Counted from the first letter of the stretch, positions 46,088 to 56,524 are shown. The stretch is 64,000 nucleotides of DNA from Fragilariopsis cylindrus CCMP1102 (GCA_900095095.1 FMBT01000098.1:1-64000); one strand, 5' to 3'. The notes: a model not told the origin generated them from the sequence alone. A program made the numbers and translations.

Positions 46088-46748
46088 ATGATGATGCAAT
46101 TACAATTACTTTCCTTATCCCTTATCCTCTCATTGGCTTCAGCATTGACCAATCCAAAACGTGTTGCTGTATCGTCAAGAATGACCCGAACGGCTCTTTT
46201 TTCGGAATCAGAATCGAACCCATGCTGGCAAGACATATACGATGCTGGTAAGTGAAAGAAGGCAAAATGCGAAAGCTACGATGCAAGATGTATGTGACAG
46301 TCGTTGCTAATATGAATCGTATTATTACTGTTGTGCTCACGCAAATTTAATTTGTTTCCTCTCTTTACTGATATGCGATACAGATTGTACTATGGATAGT
46401 TTTTCAGCAAGATTTGTTGCTAGTGACTGGATCAAGAAGTTGCCTTGCGGTCAAGGTATAGAGGTGAGTTAAAGAAAGCCAGGGTGCAAAAGTTACGACG
46501 TTTGATTATGTGACACACATGCGTTGCTAACAATTATCGATACGTATTACGATACTGAATACTGAACTCACGCATACGGTTTCGATTTGTTCCTTCTTTT
46601 GATATTATCTTGGATTTCTTCTTAGGATTGTGATTTCCCAGAAGATACACAGCTACCAGGAATCCGACCAGAGTCGCATCAGGATATTAATGTCATGGAT
46701 TTTTTGAACATCAAGCGAGTACAGGATGTCAATGCCAAGAAGCCGTAA
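46088..46748 (+). CDS. Small secreted/targeted Cys-containing protein with INVMxFL..KRV C-terminal motif, three exons
   Basis: Exons 46088-46247, 46384-46463 and 46626-46748 splice in frame to a 120-residue protein. It starts with a signal peptide (LQLLSLSLILSLASALTNP) and has cysteines in NPCWQD, DCTMDS, LPCGQG and EDCDFPED. It ends DINVMDFLNIKRVQDV. The two introns (46248-46383 and 46464-46625) resemble each other along their length. The C-terminal block is shared with the gene at 48527-49099. Diatom proteins with similar VMxFLGxxR endings are known to me only as uncharacterised; no function is assigned. The SALTNP context may be either ER or plastid targeting. Confidence 0.75.
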
Positions 46749-46867
46749 TTTTAATAGCCGTTTACCCCCACCGTTTTGAGCATGAAAACTGCACAAATCT
46801 TCTGACGCCACCTCCACCATAAAGCGATGATGATATGTTGAGAACATGGAGTATTCTCATTTAAATA

Positions 46868-47060
46868 CCTTCCAATCAAAAAACAATGATAACCAATGAA
46901 AAAAACTGATGCTTACTCTCATTCTATCTTTTGATAGTATCATTCAGACATAAAAACAAAAGAAAAAAGAACCTGAAATCTGAAATCCCTTCCAATCAGA
47001 CGATGATACCCAGATCAAACCACACTATCTTCTGATAGTTTCATTCAGACAAAAAAGAAA
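46868..47060. repeat. Two diverged direct repeats with small hairpins
   Basis: Both units begin CTTCCAATCA and contain CTATCTTxTGATAGTxTCATTCAGACA, followed by an A/G-rich run. They lie 120-310 bp past the small secreted gene's stop. Confidence 0.7.
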
Positions 47061-47672
47061 AAAAATACTTATACTGGACAGCTAACTCAACTCGACTCAT
47101 TCCCATTGATTATGTCCCTGCCTACAACCTACAGGTATCATCAAACTTCTTCGCATTTTAAATATACAAAAACATGAATATATTGATTATTTAAATATCT
47201 TAAGCTAATAATAAAAACTAGATTCTAAAATATTTTTTTAAGATAAAGAACATTTAGTGCAAAATGTAGAATTATGCAAGCTGAAGATGTAAAAGGAGAA
47301 ATTCTTGGCTCTATCTTTGCTTTATTATGAGTATTGACGGCTCTTGTACTGTCATGGGTAGTAGAGATAGTGGTCATGTGTGGAAGTAGATAAAAATGAA
47401 ACGATTTGACAAGCACAGGATTGATTGATCAATATCTCAGAATCTTGTCCTCTCTCGTCTTGTCTTTACTGACTTAGTCAAAGGAAATGTATTAGTTATT
47501 GTGGATAGAAAAGGTTCTGTGAGGATATAGTATGCCTTGCATATAGTTACTCATTGGGGTGTACTCAAATTCCGTATACAACTTATAATTTGGTTTTTCT
47601 GATAAAAGTTCTGATGCTCAGTCATTATTTTCAAGAGAACTTTTTGTGTTCTGATACAAACCAGAGCCTAGT

Positions 47673-47687
47673 GGGGGGGGGGGGGGG
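47673..47687 (+). repeat. G15 homopolymer
   Basis: Fifteen consecutive G bases in an AT-rich setting. Confidence 0.9.
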
Positions 47688-48526
47688 TGAAACTTATAAG
47701 ATAAGGTCATCATGGGTAACAAAGTGGTGAAGAGGTTGGTTGCTATTAGTCCTGTGAATGTTTCTGATCATTAACTTTCTAAATTCAATCAGTACAAATG
47801 TGCCTGATGGGCTCCCATTGAATGTGAGTTTCGTTTTCTGCCCTAAAGTTTTTGGTTCTTTTAATCCCAAGATGAGCCTTCTTCTCCGTTGTTGTGTCAA
47901 CCTTGTGAAGACTTCCATACAACAGAATCACATCCCTAATTGGGACTTTAGAATGAAAGATCTTCTTCTGTCAGTTGTCTGTTGTGAAAGAGATGAAATG
48001 TCAAACATATGCATAGCTTCCGGTAATCATTAGACATAGAAAAATTGATGCCAGAAGTTGCCATCCCTCTCAGTATATAGTATTAATATTCTGATTGCTA
48101 TAGTTGCACATAATATAATATATATATACAGTAACAGTTACTAGATAGCTAGTCAAATCTGCTGTAGAGTTCAACTTCTTCGCCGCGTGGCCGACTTTAT
48201 TTTTTTGATGTTGACACCTTCCTACCACGAGTACAGCATGATTGCAGAACAGATGACATCACCTGTATATTCCAATGAGAATAGTCCGCGATCACTGACC
48301 CTTGTTCTTCACGGAACTTCGAACATACACTTCTGGCAAGGATCAATTAAGAAATACAACGGTGGTAAGAATAACTTAGTAGGAGCACTTTTAACATAAA
48401 ACTTATTGTACATTGGATTCGTAGAAAACCTCATATCTCATAACAACATCTGCCTAAAGATAGCTACAGCAAATTGATCTCTCTTTTACTAAACAATATA
48501 ACAACAAAATAAGAAACAGAGCAACC

Positions 48527-49099
48527 ATGGCAGAATCTTCCACTTCCAGAATAAGCAATATACTGATGTTATCTTGTATGGTTACTTCAGTTCATGCATT
48601 CGAATCATTATCATCACACAACAATAATAACCATGCTGTATGCCGGCACTTAACCGACACGCGATGCTGCACTTCTTCATCATTACTATACATGACTACT
48701 ACTGATCCGAGTGACAATCATCACGATAGAGAAATAGTAGACAACATCATACGAAATTCCGATTTTTCTGGTTCTGATTTTGATTTCGTCCCTGTTCATC
48801 ACGATAATCTAGAAGACGATTTTTCTTCACTATTCGATAGAGGATTTTTTGAAGGAAGTTTCCCTTTACTACAAGGACAAGCTGATATGCTGGCTTTTGA
48901 ATCGTTCGAAGAGTATAATAATGAATCATTTGAATATGTTGAAGCAAAGCTTAGAGATAGTTGTGGTGAAGAATGTAACGAATGTGATATTCCAAAAGGT
49001 TGGCATACCTCATCGGCAGATGGGATCAATGTTATGGAATTTTTAGGCGTAAAAAGAGTAAAACCATTGACGAGTATCTCTAATGTTGTGCTACGGTAG
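48527..49099 (+). CDS. Small targeted protein, paralogue-like to 46088-46748 by C-terminal motif
   Basis: This is an intronless 190-residue frame. The N-terminus is a hydrophobic leader (NILMLSCMVTSVHAF) followed by ESLSS, consistent with a signal peptide and a diatom AF-type plastid or secretory motif. The middle is Asp/Phe-rich (FDFVPVHHDN, SLFDRGFFEGSFPLL), and the end carries CGEECNECDIPKGW and INVMEFLGVKRVKPL. The last block matches the C-terminal block of the gene 1.8 kb upstream (Cys-Asp, Pro, then INVM[D/E]FL[N/G][I/V]KRV). The acidic middle is absent from that gene. Function unknown. Confidence 0.72.
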   Translation: MAESSTSRISNILMLSCMVTSVHAFESLSSHNNNNHAVCRHLTDTRCCTSSSLLYMTTTDPSDNHHDREIVDNIIRNSDFSGSDFDFVPVHHDNLEDDFSSLFDRGFFEGSFPLLQGQADMLAFESFEEYNNESFEYVEAKLRDSCGEECNECDIPKGWHTSSADGINVMEFLGVKRVKPLTSISNVVLR

Positions 49100-50141
49100 T
49101 AGCACCACCAAAACTAAGCTAAGCTAATCACTTAATAATCATAATCATATTGGACAACTTCCTTTTTTTAAATTCAACAACACAACGATAGATATATACT
49201 GTATATATAACATACTTACATAAGAACATTACATAACAATAAGCAACATTCATACCGGCACGGGTGTCCGAGTCGAAATTATTCAAACAAAAATTATACA
49301 CATACACATACACATACACAAATAATATATTTTATAGTCATCAGATTTTTTAGTTACTACTAATACGACTGAAATAGATTATGATACGGTACAATAGTTA
49401 CCTGTAGAGTAGAAATACACGAGTTCATTCTCATTGCACCATTCAAATGTTGTTATATCGTACTATCTTTGAGTGAAGGGAGACTGACTAGACATCAAAC
49501 TCCATGATAAATAGGGAAAGAGAAAATATTCGATCTCTCAGAGTGTCAACAACAAACTTTTTGTTGAAGCAATGACCTGTTAGTGTAACAAAGCTTATCC
49601 ACTACTGTAGAGCAGAATTGATAGAAGACTTGGTTGATAGAAAAAGAAAAGAGAAAATGATTATTTACTAATAATTCCAAAACCAACTACTACTACACTA
49701 GTTAGATATATATTTTATTATAAACAATGATGTATTGTTACTTTGATTCATATTTCTTCTCTGCTCTGCACATCATATGACGTGATCGATCAGTCTTGCA
49801 ATTCGCTTTATAATAGCTGGTTGGGACTAGTATGGTTTTCTTTTTGTATGCAGAGATTAAAGGAATGTGATACTAGTGTAATACAGTCAATATGAAATTG
49901 TACTCCTATATAGAAAAATATATATACGTATTTTTACTATGTTACTATTCTTCTATTGAATTATTGCTATCCAAATACAGCAAAAATGACAGGTAAATTA
50001 TATTCGTACTTGTAGTTGATATTGTTCATTAACGGTATACACTTGCAGATAGTTATGAAATCCAATATTGATAGATTCTTCTATCAACTAACTATTGAAT
50101 ACTTTAGTACCGTAGTAGAATAGTCAAGTCACAGCTAGGAC
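49100..50141. other. Intergenic, AT-rich
   Basis: About 1 kb between convergent genes with a short ACACAT repeat near 49298-49320. No gene or RNA is recognised. Confidence 0.5.
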
Positions 50142-50987
50142 TTATCTCTGGAATTTGAATCCCTTCGCATTAGCTTCTTGCATCTTTCTCATCCAAAGTG
50201 GCTCTGGTAAAATTTCGTTAATTTTTTTCTCAAGATTTTCATAATTTGGACGATCTATTTGCTCAGCAAGTAACGGCATTTCCTCATCAGGTTTACCTTC
50301 CTCCTCACATATAATGCATGATTGCCAGTTCGGATACTCAAACGTTAATTTGAGATCCTCTCCACGACAAGCGAATTCTTGAAACGCAAATCCGTGTGTA
50401 AAACGATCAAAAACTGTCTTCTTGCTTATATCACCTTTCCCAAATCCAAAATCGGCCGGTCTTTGAAATTGTTTATTAAACAAGATCAAAGTCCGTTCCT
50501 CGCCGACCGAGGCGTCAATATCTTGTATTGATTTTAGTTGATCTACACCTGGAAACAATATGGCAGCTACATCATTCTTTGCAGATGTTTCTGATTCCTG
50601 TACGAAGAAACCACAACAATCTGGTGCACTAAGTACTTGCGATGAGCAGGATTTTTTAGCATCCGGAACAACTCCCTGTAGAATCTCAGATAGTATTTCC
50701 TCAGCATATGGGTACATTTGTGCCAGACCACCAGGCCATGGATCAATATCTTCAGCTTTTGTTGCTGTAGGTAATGGTATTAAATAGTCAACATATATAC
50801 GAAGGGGTTTTCCATCTTGTCGTCGTCCATCGATCGCATCTCTAATGCTTGAAATTGCACGAGTTGTTTGTTCTTGAGGAGTTGCCGGTATCAACGCAAC
50901 AACAACTACTTGACCTCCGAAAGAAAGAGCAAATAATGATAGTACGAGTGCGGCCGTAGATGCTGTCGTAGCAATGTTATACATCAT
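50142..50987 (-). CDS. DUF1995-domain protein
   Basis: Intact 281-residue frame. A hydrophobic leader (AALVLSLFALSFGGQVVVVA) precedes the domain, suggesting secretory or plastid targeting. The DUF1995 core is recognised from RIYVDYLIPLP, DPWPGGLAQMYPYAEEIL, VAAILFPGVDQL and the later WQSCIICEEEGKP. In plants and algae such proteins are chloroplast proteins linked to photosystem assembly (LPA3-like), but specific function here is inference. No conserved catalytic residues are known to me. Confidence 0.82.
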   Translation of the reverse strand: MMYNIATTASTAALVLSLFALSFGGQVVVVALIPATPQEQTTRAISSIRDAIDGRRQDGKPLRIYVDYLIPLPTATKAEDIDPWPGGLAQMYPYAEEILSEILQGVVPDAKKSCSSQVLSAPDCCGFFVQESETSAKNDVAAILFPGVDQLKSIQDIDASVGEERTLILFNKQFQRPADFGFGKGDISKKTVFDRFTHGFAFQEFACRGEDLKLTFEYPNWQSCIICEEEGKPDEEMPLLAEQIDRPNYENLEKKINEILPEPLWMRKMQEANAKGFKFQR

Positions 50988-51319
50988 GATTACACCGCCT
51001 ACAAGTATCGGTGTAGTATTCCTTTCGCAATACTATACATCAGTTATTGTTATGTCTATTAAAATAAGCTCCAAGCTGCGGCCGAATAAAAATGCTCTTG
51101 TTTGTTCTCGATTTTCTTTTACGCCGGATGCAATGAATGAGTCACAGTCGTGTACGTACGTACGCGCGTAAAACTTCAAATTGCCGGTAGCACTATCTAC
51201 TAGTTATTAATTTCAAATTTAAAAATTGTAGAATAAAAATATCCACGATGCGATGGCACTACTTCATAGACACCACATTACAATTTTGCAATATTATATA
51301 AATAAATCAGTACATTGCC
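50988..51319. promoter_or_regulatory. Divergent promoter region, DUF1995/Nudix
   Basis: 332 bp between divergent ATGs. No specific element is recognised. Confidence 0.45.
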
Positions 51320-52504
51320 ATGCAAAGATTGAGCCGCATAGTACTTGGTTCGACCTTGTTAACTCTGTCTAGTACAAGTAGGACCATTAAAGGTGCCGCT
51401 GGAATCCACAATGCGGCGACTGCTTTCTTGATCAAAAACAACAATTTATCCCCTTCGTTGTCACATCCTCGTCGTCGTCGTCGTCGTCCTGGAACTGACG
51501 GGAACCATGCAATGTATCATATTTCCCAACCGCCGCTTATGATGATATCGACTAGTACTTTTGTAGACGATAATCTGAATGCTACCAAAACCAACGATGA
51601 GGAGGAAAAAAACAATGACGACAAAATTTTGCCATATATCGAAACTTCGCATAATTCTGTTACCATTAAGATACCAAATAAAAACGATGAAGGAAACGAA
51701 AATGATATCCTATTTCAACCACAATACTTCTCTACATCACTCGCGAATACTACAGTAGCTGCTCGTGAATTGGATAAAGCAAGTATATGGGTAGAAGTTC
51801 CGATGTCAAGAGCAAGTCTAATTGAAGAAATAGAAACAGCAAACTTAGGTTTCCAATTCCATCATGCGGAAGGTAGTACTGCTAAGTTGAATGCATGGCT
51901 ACGAGATGATATTCCATCGAAGATACCAGAATTTGCCACGCACCATGTAGGAGTAGGAGCGGTTGTTATCAATAGTAGAGACGAGATTTTATGCATCCGA
52001 GAACTTAGAAAGAATTATCACCCATGGAAGATCCCAACTGGACTTGCGGATTTGGGCGAATCAATCCACGATGCAGCAGAACGAGAAGTCCTAGAAGAGA
52101 CAGGGATTTCTGCGACATGCCATAGCGTATTAAGTATCCGTCACTCACATGGTATGTCTAATGGTAGGAGTGATCTATTCTTTATTTGTCGTTTGATACC
52201 AGATAATAATGAAGACAATGATGATCACGGTAATGGTGGTGATGGTAACGATAATAATATTCGTACACCCGTTCCACAAGCTTGTGAAATTGCTGAAGCA
52301 AAATGGTTGCCTTTATCAGAGTACAGAGATATGATAGATGGACTAACTGAAGATAGTAACGGTCATCCAGTTATGTCCTTTGTAATGGATGAAATTTTTG
52401 ACAAGGGAAAAGGGATAAACATGCGAGAAGTGGATAGTGTAATACCTGGACGTAGTCGAACACCACTTTACTTTCCAGACATGACAAACAACAACATTCA
52501 ATAA
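51320..52504 (+). CDS. Nudix hydrolase, NUDT6-like
   Basis: Intact 394-residue frame. An N-terminal leader (SRIVLGSTLLTLSS ... AATAFLI) and a low-complexity acidic spacer precede a pre-Nudix region (IWVEVPMSRASLIEEI, GFQFHHAE) typical of NUDT6/FGF2-antisense proteins. The Nudix box is complete: GLADLGESIHDAAEREVLEE, followed by TGI (G-x5-E-x7-REUxEExGU). An Asp/Asn/Gly insert lies after the box (about 52204-52260). It hydrolyses a nucleoside diphosphate linked to another moiety; the substrate is unknown. The leader suggests organellar location. Confidence 0.93.
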   Translation: MQRLSRIVLGSTLLTLSSTSRTIKGAAGIHNAATAFLIKNNNLSPSLSHPRRRRRRPGTDGNHAMYHISQPPLMMISTSTFVDDNLNATKTNDEEEKNNDDKILPYIETSHNSVTIKIPNKNDEGNENDILFQPQYFSTSLANTTVAARELDKASIWVEVPMSRASLIEEIETANLGFQFHHAEGSTAKLNAWLRDDIPSKIPEFATHHVGVGAVVINSRDEILCIRELRKNYHPWKIPTGLADLGESIHDAAEREVLEETGISATCHSVLSIRHSHGMSNGRSDLFFICRLIPDNNEDNDDHGNGGDGNDNNIRTPVPQACEIAEAKWLPLSEYRDMIDGLTEDSNGHPVMSFVMDEIFDKGKGINMREVDSVIPGRSRTPLYFPDMTNNNIQ

Positions 52505-53285
52505 ACTAACGATTATATATAATATATTAGTAGATTACTGAGTGTTATCGCATCGACTGCCGCACTATATATACTAATTTTTAAGAGGTAACATGTGGAA
52601 AGTTTTTGAGGAAAACGCGATACGAAGCGAGCAACGACCTTTCTCATTCTTCTTTAAAGCCTTCCTTCCTTTGTATCACTTTGTATAAGGGACGACTCCA
52701 GTGTAGCGTGCCCCGACGAACAACTATCATGCAGATGATATACGCCTTTGATAAATTGATTGATGAACCATTTTCATGTGTTCACTGATATCCTGTTCTA
52801 TATCATTGACAAGCTTGTCTACAGTAACCTGTACATACTGTTAGTTCTAAAACAAAAAGTATTAGGCCATATGCTGCATAAAATCTACTACAATTGTACA
52901 AAGCAAAGGTCGCGCCAAGCTCTACTTTCTTTACTTAGTATCGTCGGATAAGTACGGGATGACGAATATTTTTTTTGGCATTGAAGTTGATATGTACAAA
53001 GTATAATAATAACAATGTACCACAAATACTTACGAAAGGGCTAGACTAGATATAATTTTATAATTTGAGATCACTTAAGCAGTGGTAAAATAAAAGAGAT
53101 AAAACATGAAAAGTTGTAGCTATTATAGATTATCCAACCTAAACTACAGTTTATATTCCACATTCCTTTTAGGCAGAGAGGAAACACAAAGTAAGAATTC
53201 GCCTTCTTATTTTTTAATTTGTGCGAAACCACCCTTCCTAGATCCAACGCTTAGTTAAGTTAATCAATCATGATCGATTGATTGC
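52505..53285. other. Convergent 3' flanks, AT-rich
   Basis: 781 bp between the Nudix stop and the Ubl-eL41 stop. Short open frames at 52606-52951 lack any recognisable feature. Confidence 0.5.
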
Positions 53286-53573
53286 TTAACGGGCACGTTG
53301 ACGCATCTTACGGCGTTTGCGTCGGAGACGTCGCATACGCTTTTTGCGCCACTTCTTACGCATACCAGAGTTGACAGCCATTCTCATGTCAAGGCTTTCA
53401 TCTTCTTCGATACCGTTGCTTTCGAGGGAACCCTCAACGAGCATATCGGAACCACGCATCAAACAAAGCATTTGAGATGGTACGAATTCAGCATTCTCAA
53501 CCTGAAGCTTTAAGGCTTCGACGGAGGTGGCAGGGTCAACCTCGTAGGCTGTGGATCCAACAAAAATTTGCAT
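53286..53573 (-). CDS. RPL41: Ubiquitin-like domain fused to ribosomal protein eL41
   Basis: One uninterrupted 95-codon frame. Residues 71-95 are a complete eL41, the tiny 25-residue basic protein of the large ribosomal subunit (MRKKWRKKRMRRL then a basic tail ending MRQRAR; human eL41 is nearly identical). Residues 1-70 form a ubiquitin-like sequence: MQIFVGSTAYEVDPATSVEA at the start, MRGSDMLVEGSLESNGIEED in the middle, ending MAVNSG. A single Gly, not Gly-Gly, precedes the eL41 Met. Ubiquitin family members are classically fused to eL40, eS31 and (as FUBI) eS30; eL41 is normally free-standing. The Ubl might act as a cleaved chaperone tag. The upstream non-coding region is AT-rich. Confidence 0.92.
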   Translation of the reverse strand: MQIFVGSTAYEVDPATSVEALKLQVENAEFVPSQMLCLMRGSDMLVEGSLESNGIEEDESLDMRMAVNSGMRKKWRKKRMRRLRRKRRKMRQRAR

Positions 53574-54531
53574 ATTGATTTTTTTAAGAGTTTTAAAAGT
53601 TTTTATAAAGGATTAGGTTGCTCAACCTAATTAATGAATAATGAATAATGAATAATTAATAATTAAAATAAAATGAAATAAAATATAAAATAAAATAAGA
53701 GGAAAGAACGAAATGGAAAAATGGCAAGGACAGAATTAGCACGAGTCGACTGATATCATTATACTACAGTTCAATCAACATACAGTGTCACTTTTAGACA
53801 TCACTCGAACATTCCATGCCGCCATTGTCGTAACTTACTTTTTTAAAGGAACATACAGCTAATCTGAGCATAACAAGTTAGAAGTTGAAAAAGAGTCATA
53901 CCAGTACCGTAACGAGAGCAACCAAAACTGCACAAACACGAACTATTTTTCACAAGCGACTACTGTACTAACTGGCACACAACCACTGTACTGTTTTTAC
54001 TGCTGTACGTAAAAACCTACAGCAATTTAGTACTGTACATAAATCAATCGTATTTAAAATTTGTGGTGGTCTGTCAATCTATCCTATAATGGACCCATTC
54101 GACTCAAAACAATTCACAAATCGAAACGAATGAATTCGAATTTCGAAGAATTGTTCGACTTTCAACTTGGTTTGCCGAGTATCGTTCTGTCTCAGCAATG
54201 GCCGTTGTTAAACGTAGATTATCATGCTTACCCCGTGGACAATGTGCGCTGCCCGGAGGAAGTGGTAGTAGAGTATATAATTGTGTTCTTCAGTGAAGTC
54301 TAACACGCCAAAGCTTCATCCAGTAGTGAGTAAGCGCCGATTCGATTATATTGATTTAATGGAAAGATATATCAAATATAGAGCACGTACATACCCCATA
54401 CTATCAAGGCAATTATGATTATCCGATTGTGTAACAGCATTGTTTCATTTATACCAAAAAATATATGACATATAATATTATCGAACGATATCAGATACTA
54501 ATCTGTACTACACTATACCCGACTAATCGAT
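53574..54531. promoter_or_regulatory. Divergent intergenic region, Ubl-eL41/J-domain
   Basis: 958 bp with A/T-rich simple sequence (AATGAATAATG and AAATAAAAT units, about 53632-53700). A plus-strand 80-codon frame at 54061-54303 is unsupported. Confidence 0.45.
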
Positions 54532-55221
54532 ATGAGTTCTGCAACGTCACGAGGTGTGAAACAGAAATTGGTACATTTATTATTTCGACAAAAGTATAAA
54601 CGAACTGGACCAGAAAGTCATAAATTATTAGATTTTTCTATTTATTCCTATGATGACTTACGAAAAGAATATCTAAAACGACTTCATTTAATACATCCGG
54701 ATAAGCATAAAATCGCCACCGCCACTACTACTAATGTTATGACTACTTCTGTCAGAAACAACAATAGTAATAATAAAAATTCACATTCGAATATAGAAGA
54801 ATTAAAGAAAGAGTTCCAAGAATTACAAAGTACGTGGGATAAATATGAAGAATTAACGAAGAGGATGATGAATAGCAGTAATGGTACAGGTAGAACAGAA
54901 GCGAATTTTACAAAATTTGGAGTAGGATGTTCATTTAGTGACAACGACGAAGAACGGGCACTTAGAGATGAAATCACTGATCAAGCCTGTCGTGGATGGT
55001 TTTCAAGTGGGTTGATAACATCATCTGATGGTAGTACTTCAACTACCAATATTATAGCGCAAAAACCAAAAAAAATCACTATCGATGACAAAATGTTTGT
55101 TGAGGTAGATATGCATGACGACACAAAAAATGATAATGATGTATACGCATCATCGAACGATCGAATAATACAGACGAACGACAAGTCACGTCGGGATGCT
55201 TCTCGAAAGACACTGTGCTAG
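54532..55221 (+). CDS. J-domain (DnaJ-like) protein
   Basis: Intact 229-residue frame. An N-terminal J domain is shown by YSYDDLRKEYLKRLHLIHPD, with the Hsp70-activating HPD, an Asn/Ser-rich insert in the following loop, and the last helix FQELQSTWDKYEE. After it comes NFTKFGVGCSFSDNDEERAL, then ITDQACRGWFSSG, a block I associate with small diatom J proteins, then a polar tail. It has neither a G/F region nor zinc fingers, so it is a type III J protein. The compartment is unclear; no strong leader is present. Confidence 0.85.
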   Translation: MSSATSRGVKQKLVHLLFRQKYKRTGPESHKLLDFSIYSYDDLRKEYLKRLHLIHPDKHKIATATTTNVMTTSVRNNNSNNKNSHSNIEELKKEFQELQSTWDKYEELTKRMMNSSNGTGRTEANFTKFGVGCSFSDNDEERALRDEITDQACRGWFSSGLITSSDGSTSTTNIIAQKPKKITIDDKMFVEVDMHDDTKNDNDVYASSNDRIIQTNDKSRRDASRKTLC

Positions 55222-55487
55222 GAGTTAAGTATGTTCAGTATGATAAGTAAATTTGAGTCAAACGATACCCATAATAGTAGTATTAGTAGTAGTGGTAGTA
55301 GTATAGAGAGTTACTTTATTGTTTTTTTTATGCATTCCAAAGTGTATATTTCTGAGTATTCCTTAGATTTGAAGAGATATTGTACGAAACAATAATACTG
55401 TGTGCACCGTAAACTCCTGATTCTTTACTTTACTTTACATCCATCCATACATACATTCATTCATAAAAGACGTGATCAATCGATTAT

Positions 55488-56524
55488 TTACCATTTTCGA
55501 AAAGTTTTCTTTATTATATGATACGATGAATCTATCATTTCTGGTGGGATACCAAATCTTGACCACATTTTTACAGAAAAATGACGAAAATAGGAATGTC
55601 GACCAAATACAGTACCGACCATAACAAGAAGTGTCGCATATATGGGAGTCATAACGACCAAGGAACAGATTCGGAATGACCAAGGTCCATCTTTCATGCT
55701 GCCCTTCAGACCTAATCCATTCGCAACTGCAGGACGAACCTTAAAGAAACGAAAAAAGAAAAAAAATGATGAGGATAAGTATCATGAAAAAGAAAAGAAA
55801 GAGTTGTTCCTCCAGAGATAGAGCACAACACCACCGTAAATTGCTTGCCCAACTCTTTCATTAACTCACCAATATCATCGTGGAGGACCCGGTAATTGCA
55901 AAGACTGTACAGATAAGTACCATCTCGCGGTACTTTTGTAGCAAGAAAAATGAAGGAAGAGGGTATTATCAGTGGAAGGCGTTATATTCGTGTAAAATGT
56001 TGAGAAATACAATTCAATTCAGATCAAACACACATAAACACACATAGATACATATAAATACACATAAATACACACACACACACACACACACACAAAGAAA
56101 TAGATGCACGCACCCATGCGTTCGTCCAGCGTTCAGGCATCGGTTTGGGTTCCAAAAATGACTTCCAAAATGGCTTCGAAGTTGCTGCAGCTGCATCTCC
56201 TTTCGTCGCAGGTTTTGTTGACGCTTCTTTTATAGAGTTCATTTCTGCTGTATTTTTGGAATTCATTACATTCTTATTCCCAGACGATGATAGTAGACGC
56301 CGACCAATGATTGTCTGTATTGATTCCACGTTTGAAAGCAGCACCCTCCTCGACGACGTCCTCATTGGGCGTTGTGCACAATGTTGTTTTTGCTGCTGTT
56401 GCAGCGTATGGATGGACTGTTTGACCCATCTTTGTCGCGGAGTACTCGTAGATAATGCCGCTACTATCGATGGTCTGACTAAACTCATTCCTCTCGTTGT
56501 TATGCTGGCTGTAATTGACATCAT
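55488..56524 (-). CDS. Mitochondrial-type two-helix membrane protein, three exons, unknown
   Basis: Exon 1 (56524-56114), exon 2 (55932-55870, 63 bp) and exon 3 (55739-55488) are joined by phase-0 GT-AG introns of 181 and 130 bp. The 241-residue product begins with a basic Ser/Thr/Arg leader (RRVLLSNVES, GRRLLSSSGN) typical of mitochondrial import. It continues with ERWTNAW joined to YREMVLICTVFAITGSSTMI and LVRPAVANGLGLKGSMKDGP, then WSFRICSLVVMTPIYATLL and VGTVFGRHSYFRHFSVKMW. Two hydrophobic helices flank the GSMKDGPW loop. I judge it a conserved inner-membrane-type protein (DUF6787-like by impression); no function is assigned. Confidence 0.8.
56038..56095. repeat. (CACATA)n/(CA)n tract in intron
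   Basis: CACACATA-type units grading into a CA dinucleotide tract, within intron 1 of the membrane protein gene. Confidence 0.85.

Larger units (their letters stand above)
46749..48526. other. 1.8-kb intergenic region with direct repeats and a poly-G run
   Basis: No gene is supported. It holds two diverged direct repeats (46868-46972 and 46987-47060), each with a CTATC-loop-GATAG hairpin, and a 15-base G run (47673-47687). A region at about 47694-48030 has open frames on both strands without a recognisable domain. A 70-codon frame at 48187-48399 is also unconvincing. Confidence 0.5.

Noticed and set aside
47225-48033. Possible old retroelement-like fragment, open on both strands
   Set aside because: Some Thr/His-rich and Arg/Gln-rich stretches recall degraded element sequence, but no diagnostic domain or terminal repeat is visible, so no family is named.
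48187-48399. Plus-strand 70-codon open frame
   Set aside because: No start context, domain or splice partner; composition is not distinctive.
52606-52951. Two short plus-strand open frames after the Nudix gene
   Set aside because: No recognisable motif; probably 3' flank.
54061-54303. Plus-strand 80-codon open frame
   Set aside because: Non-ATG start, no domain, and not connected to the J-domain gene by plausible splice sites.
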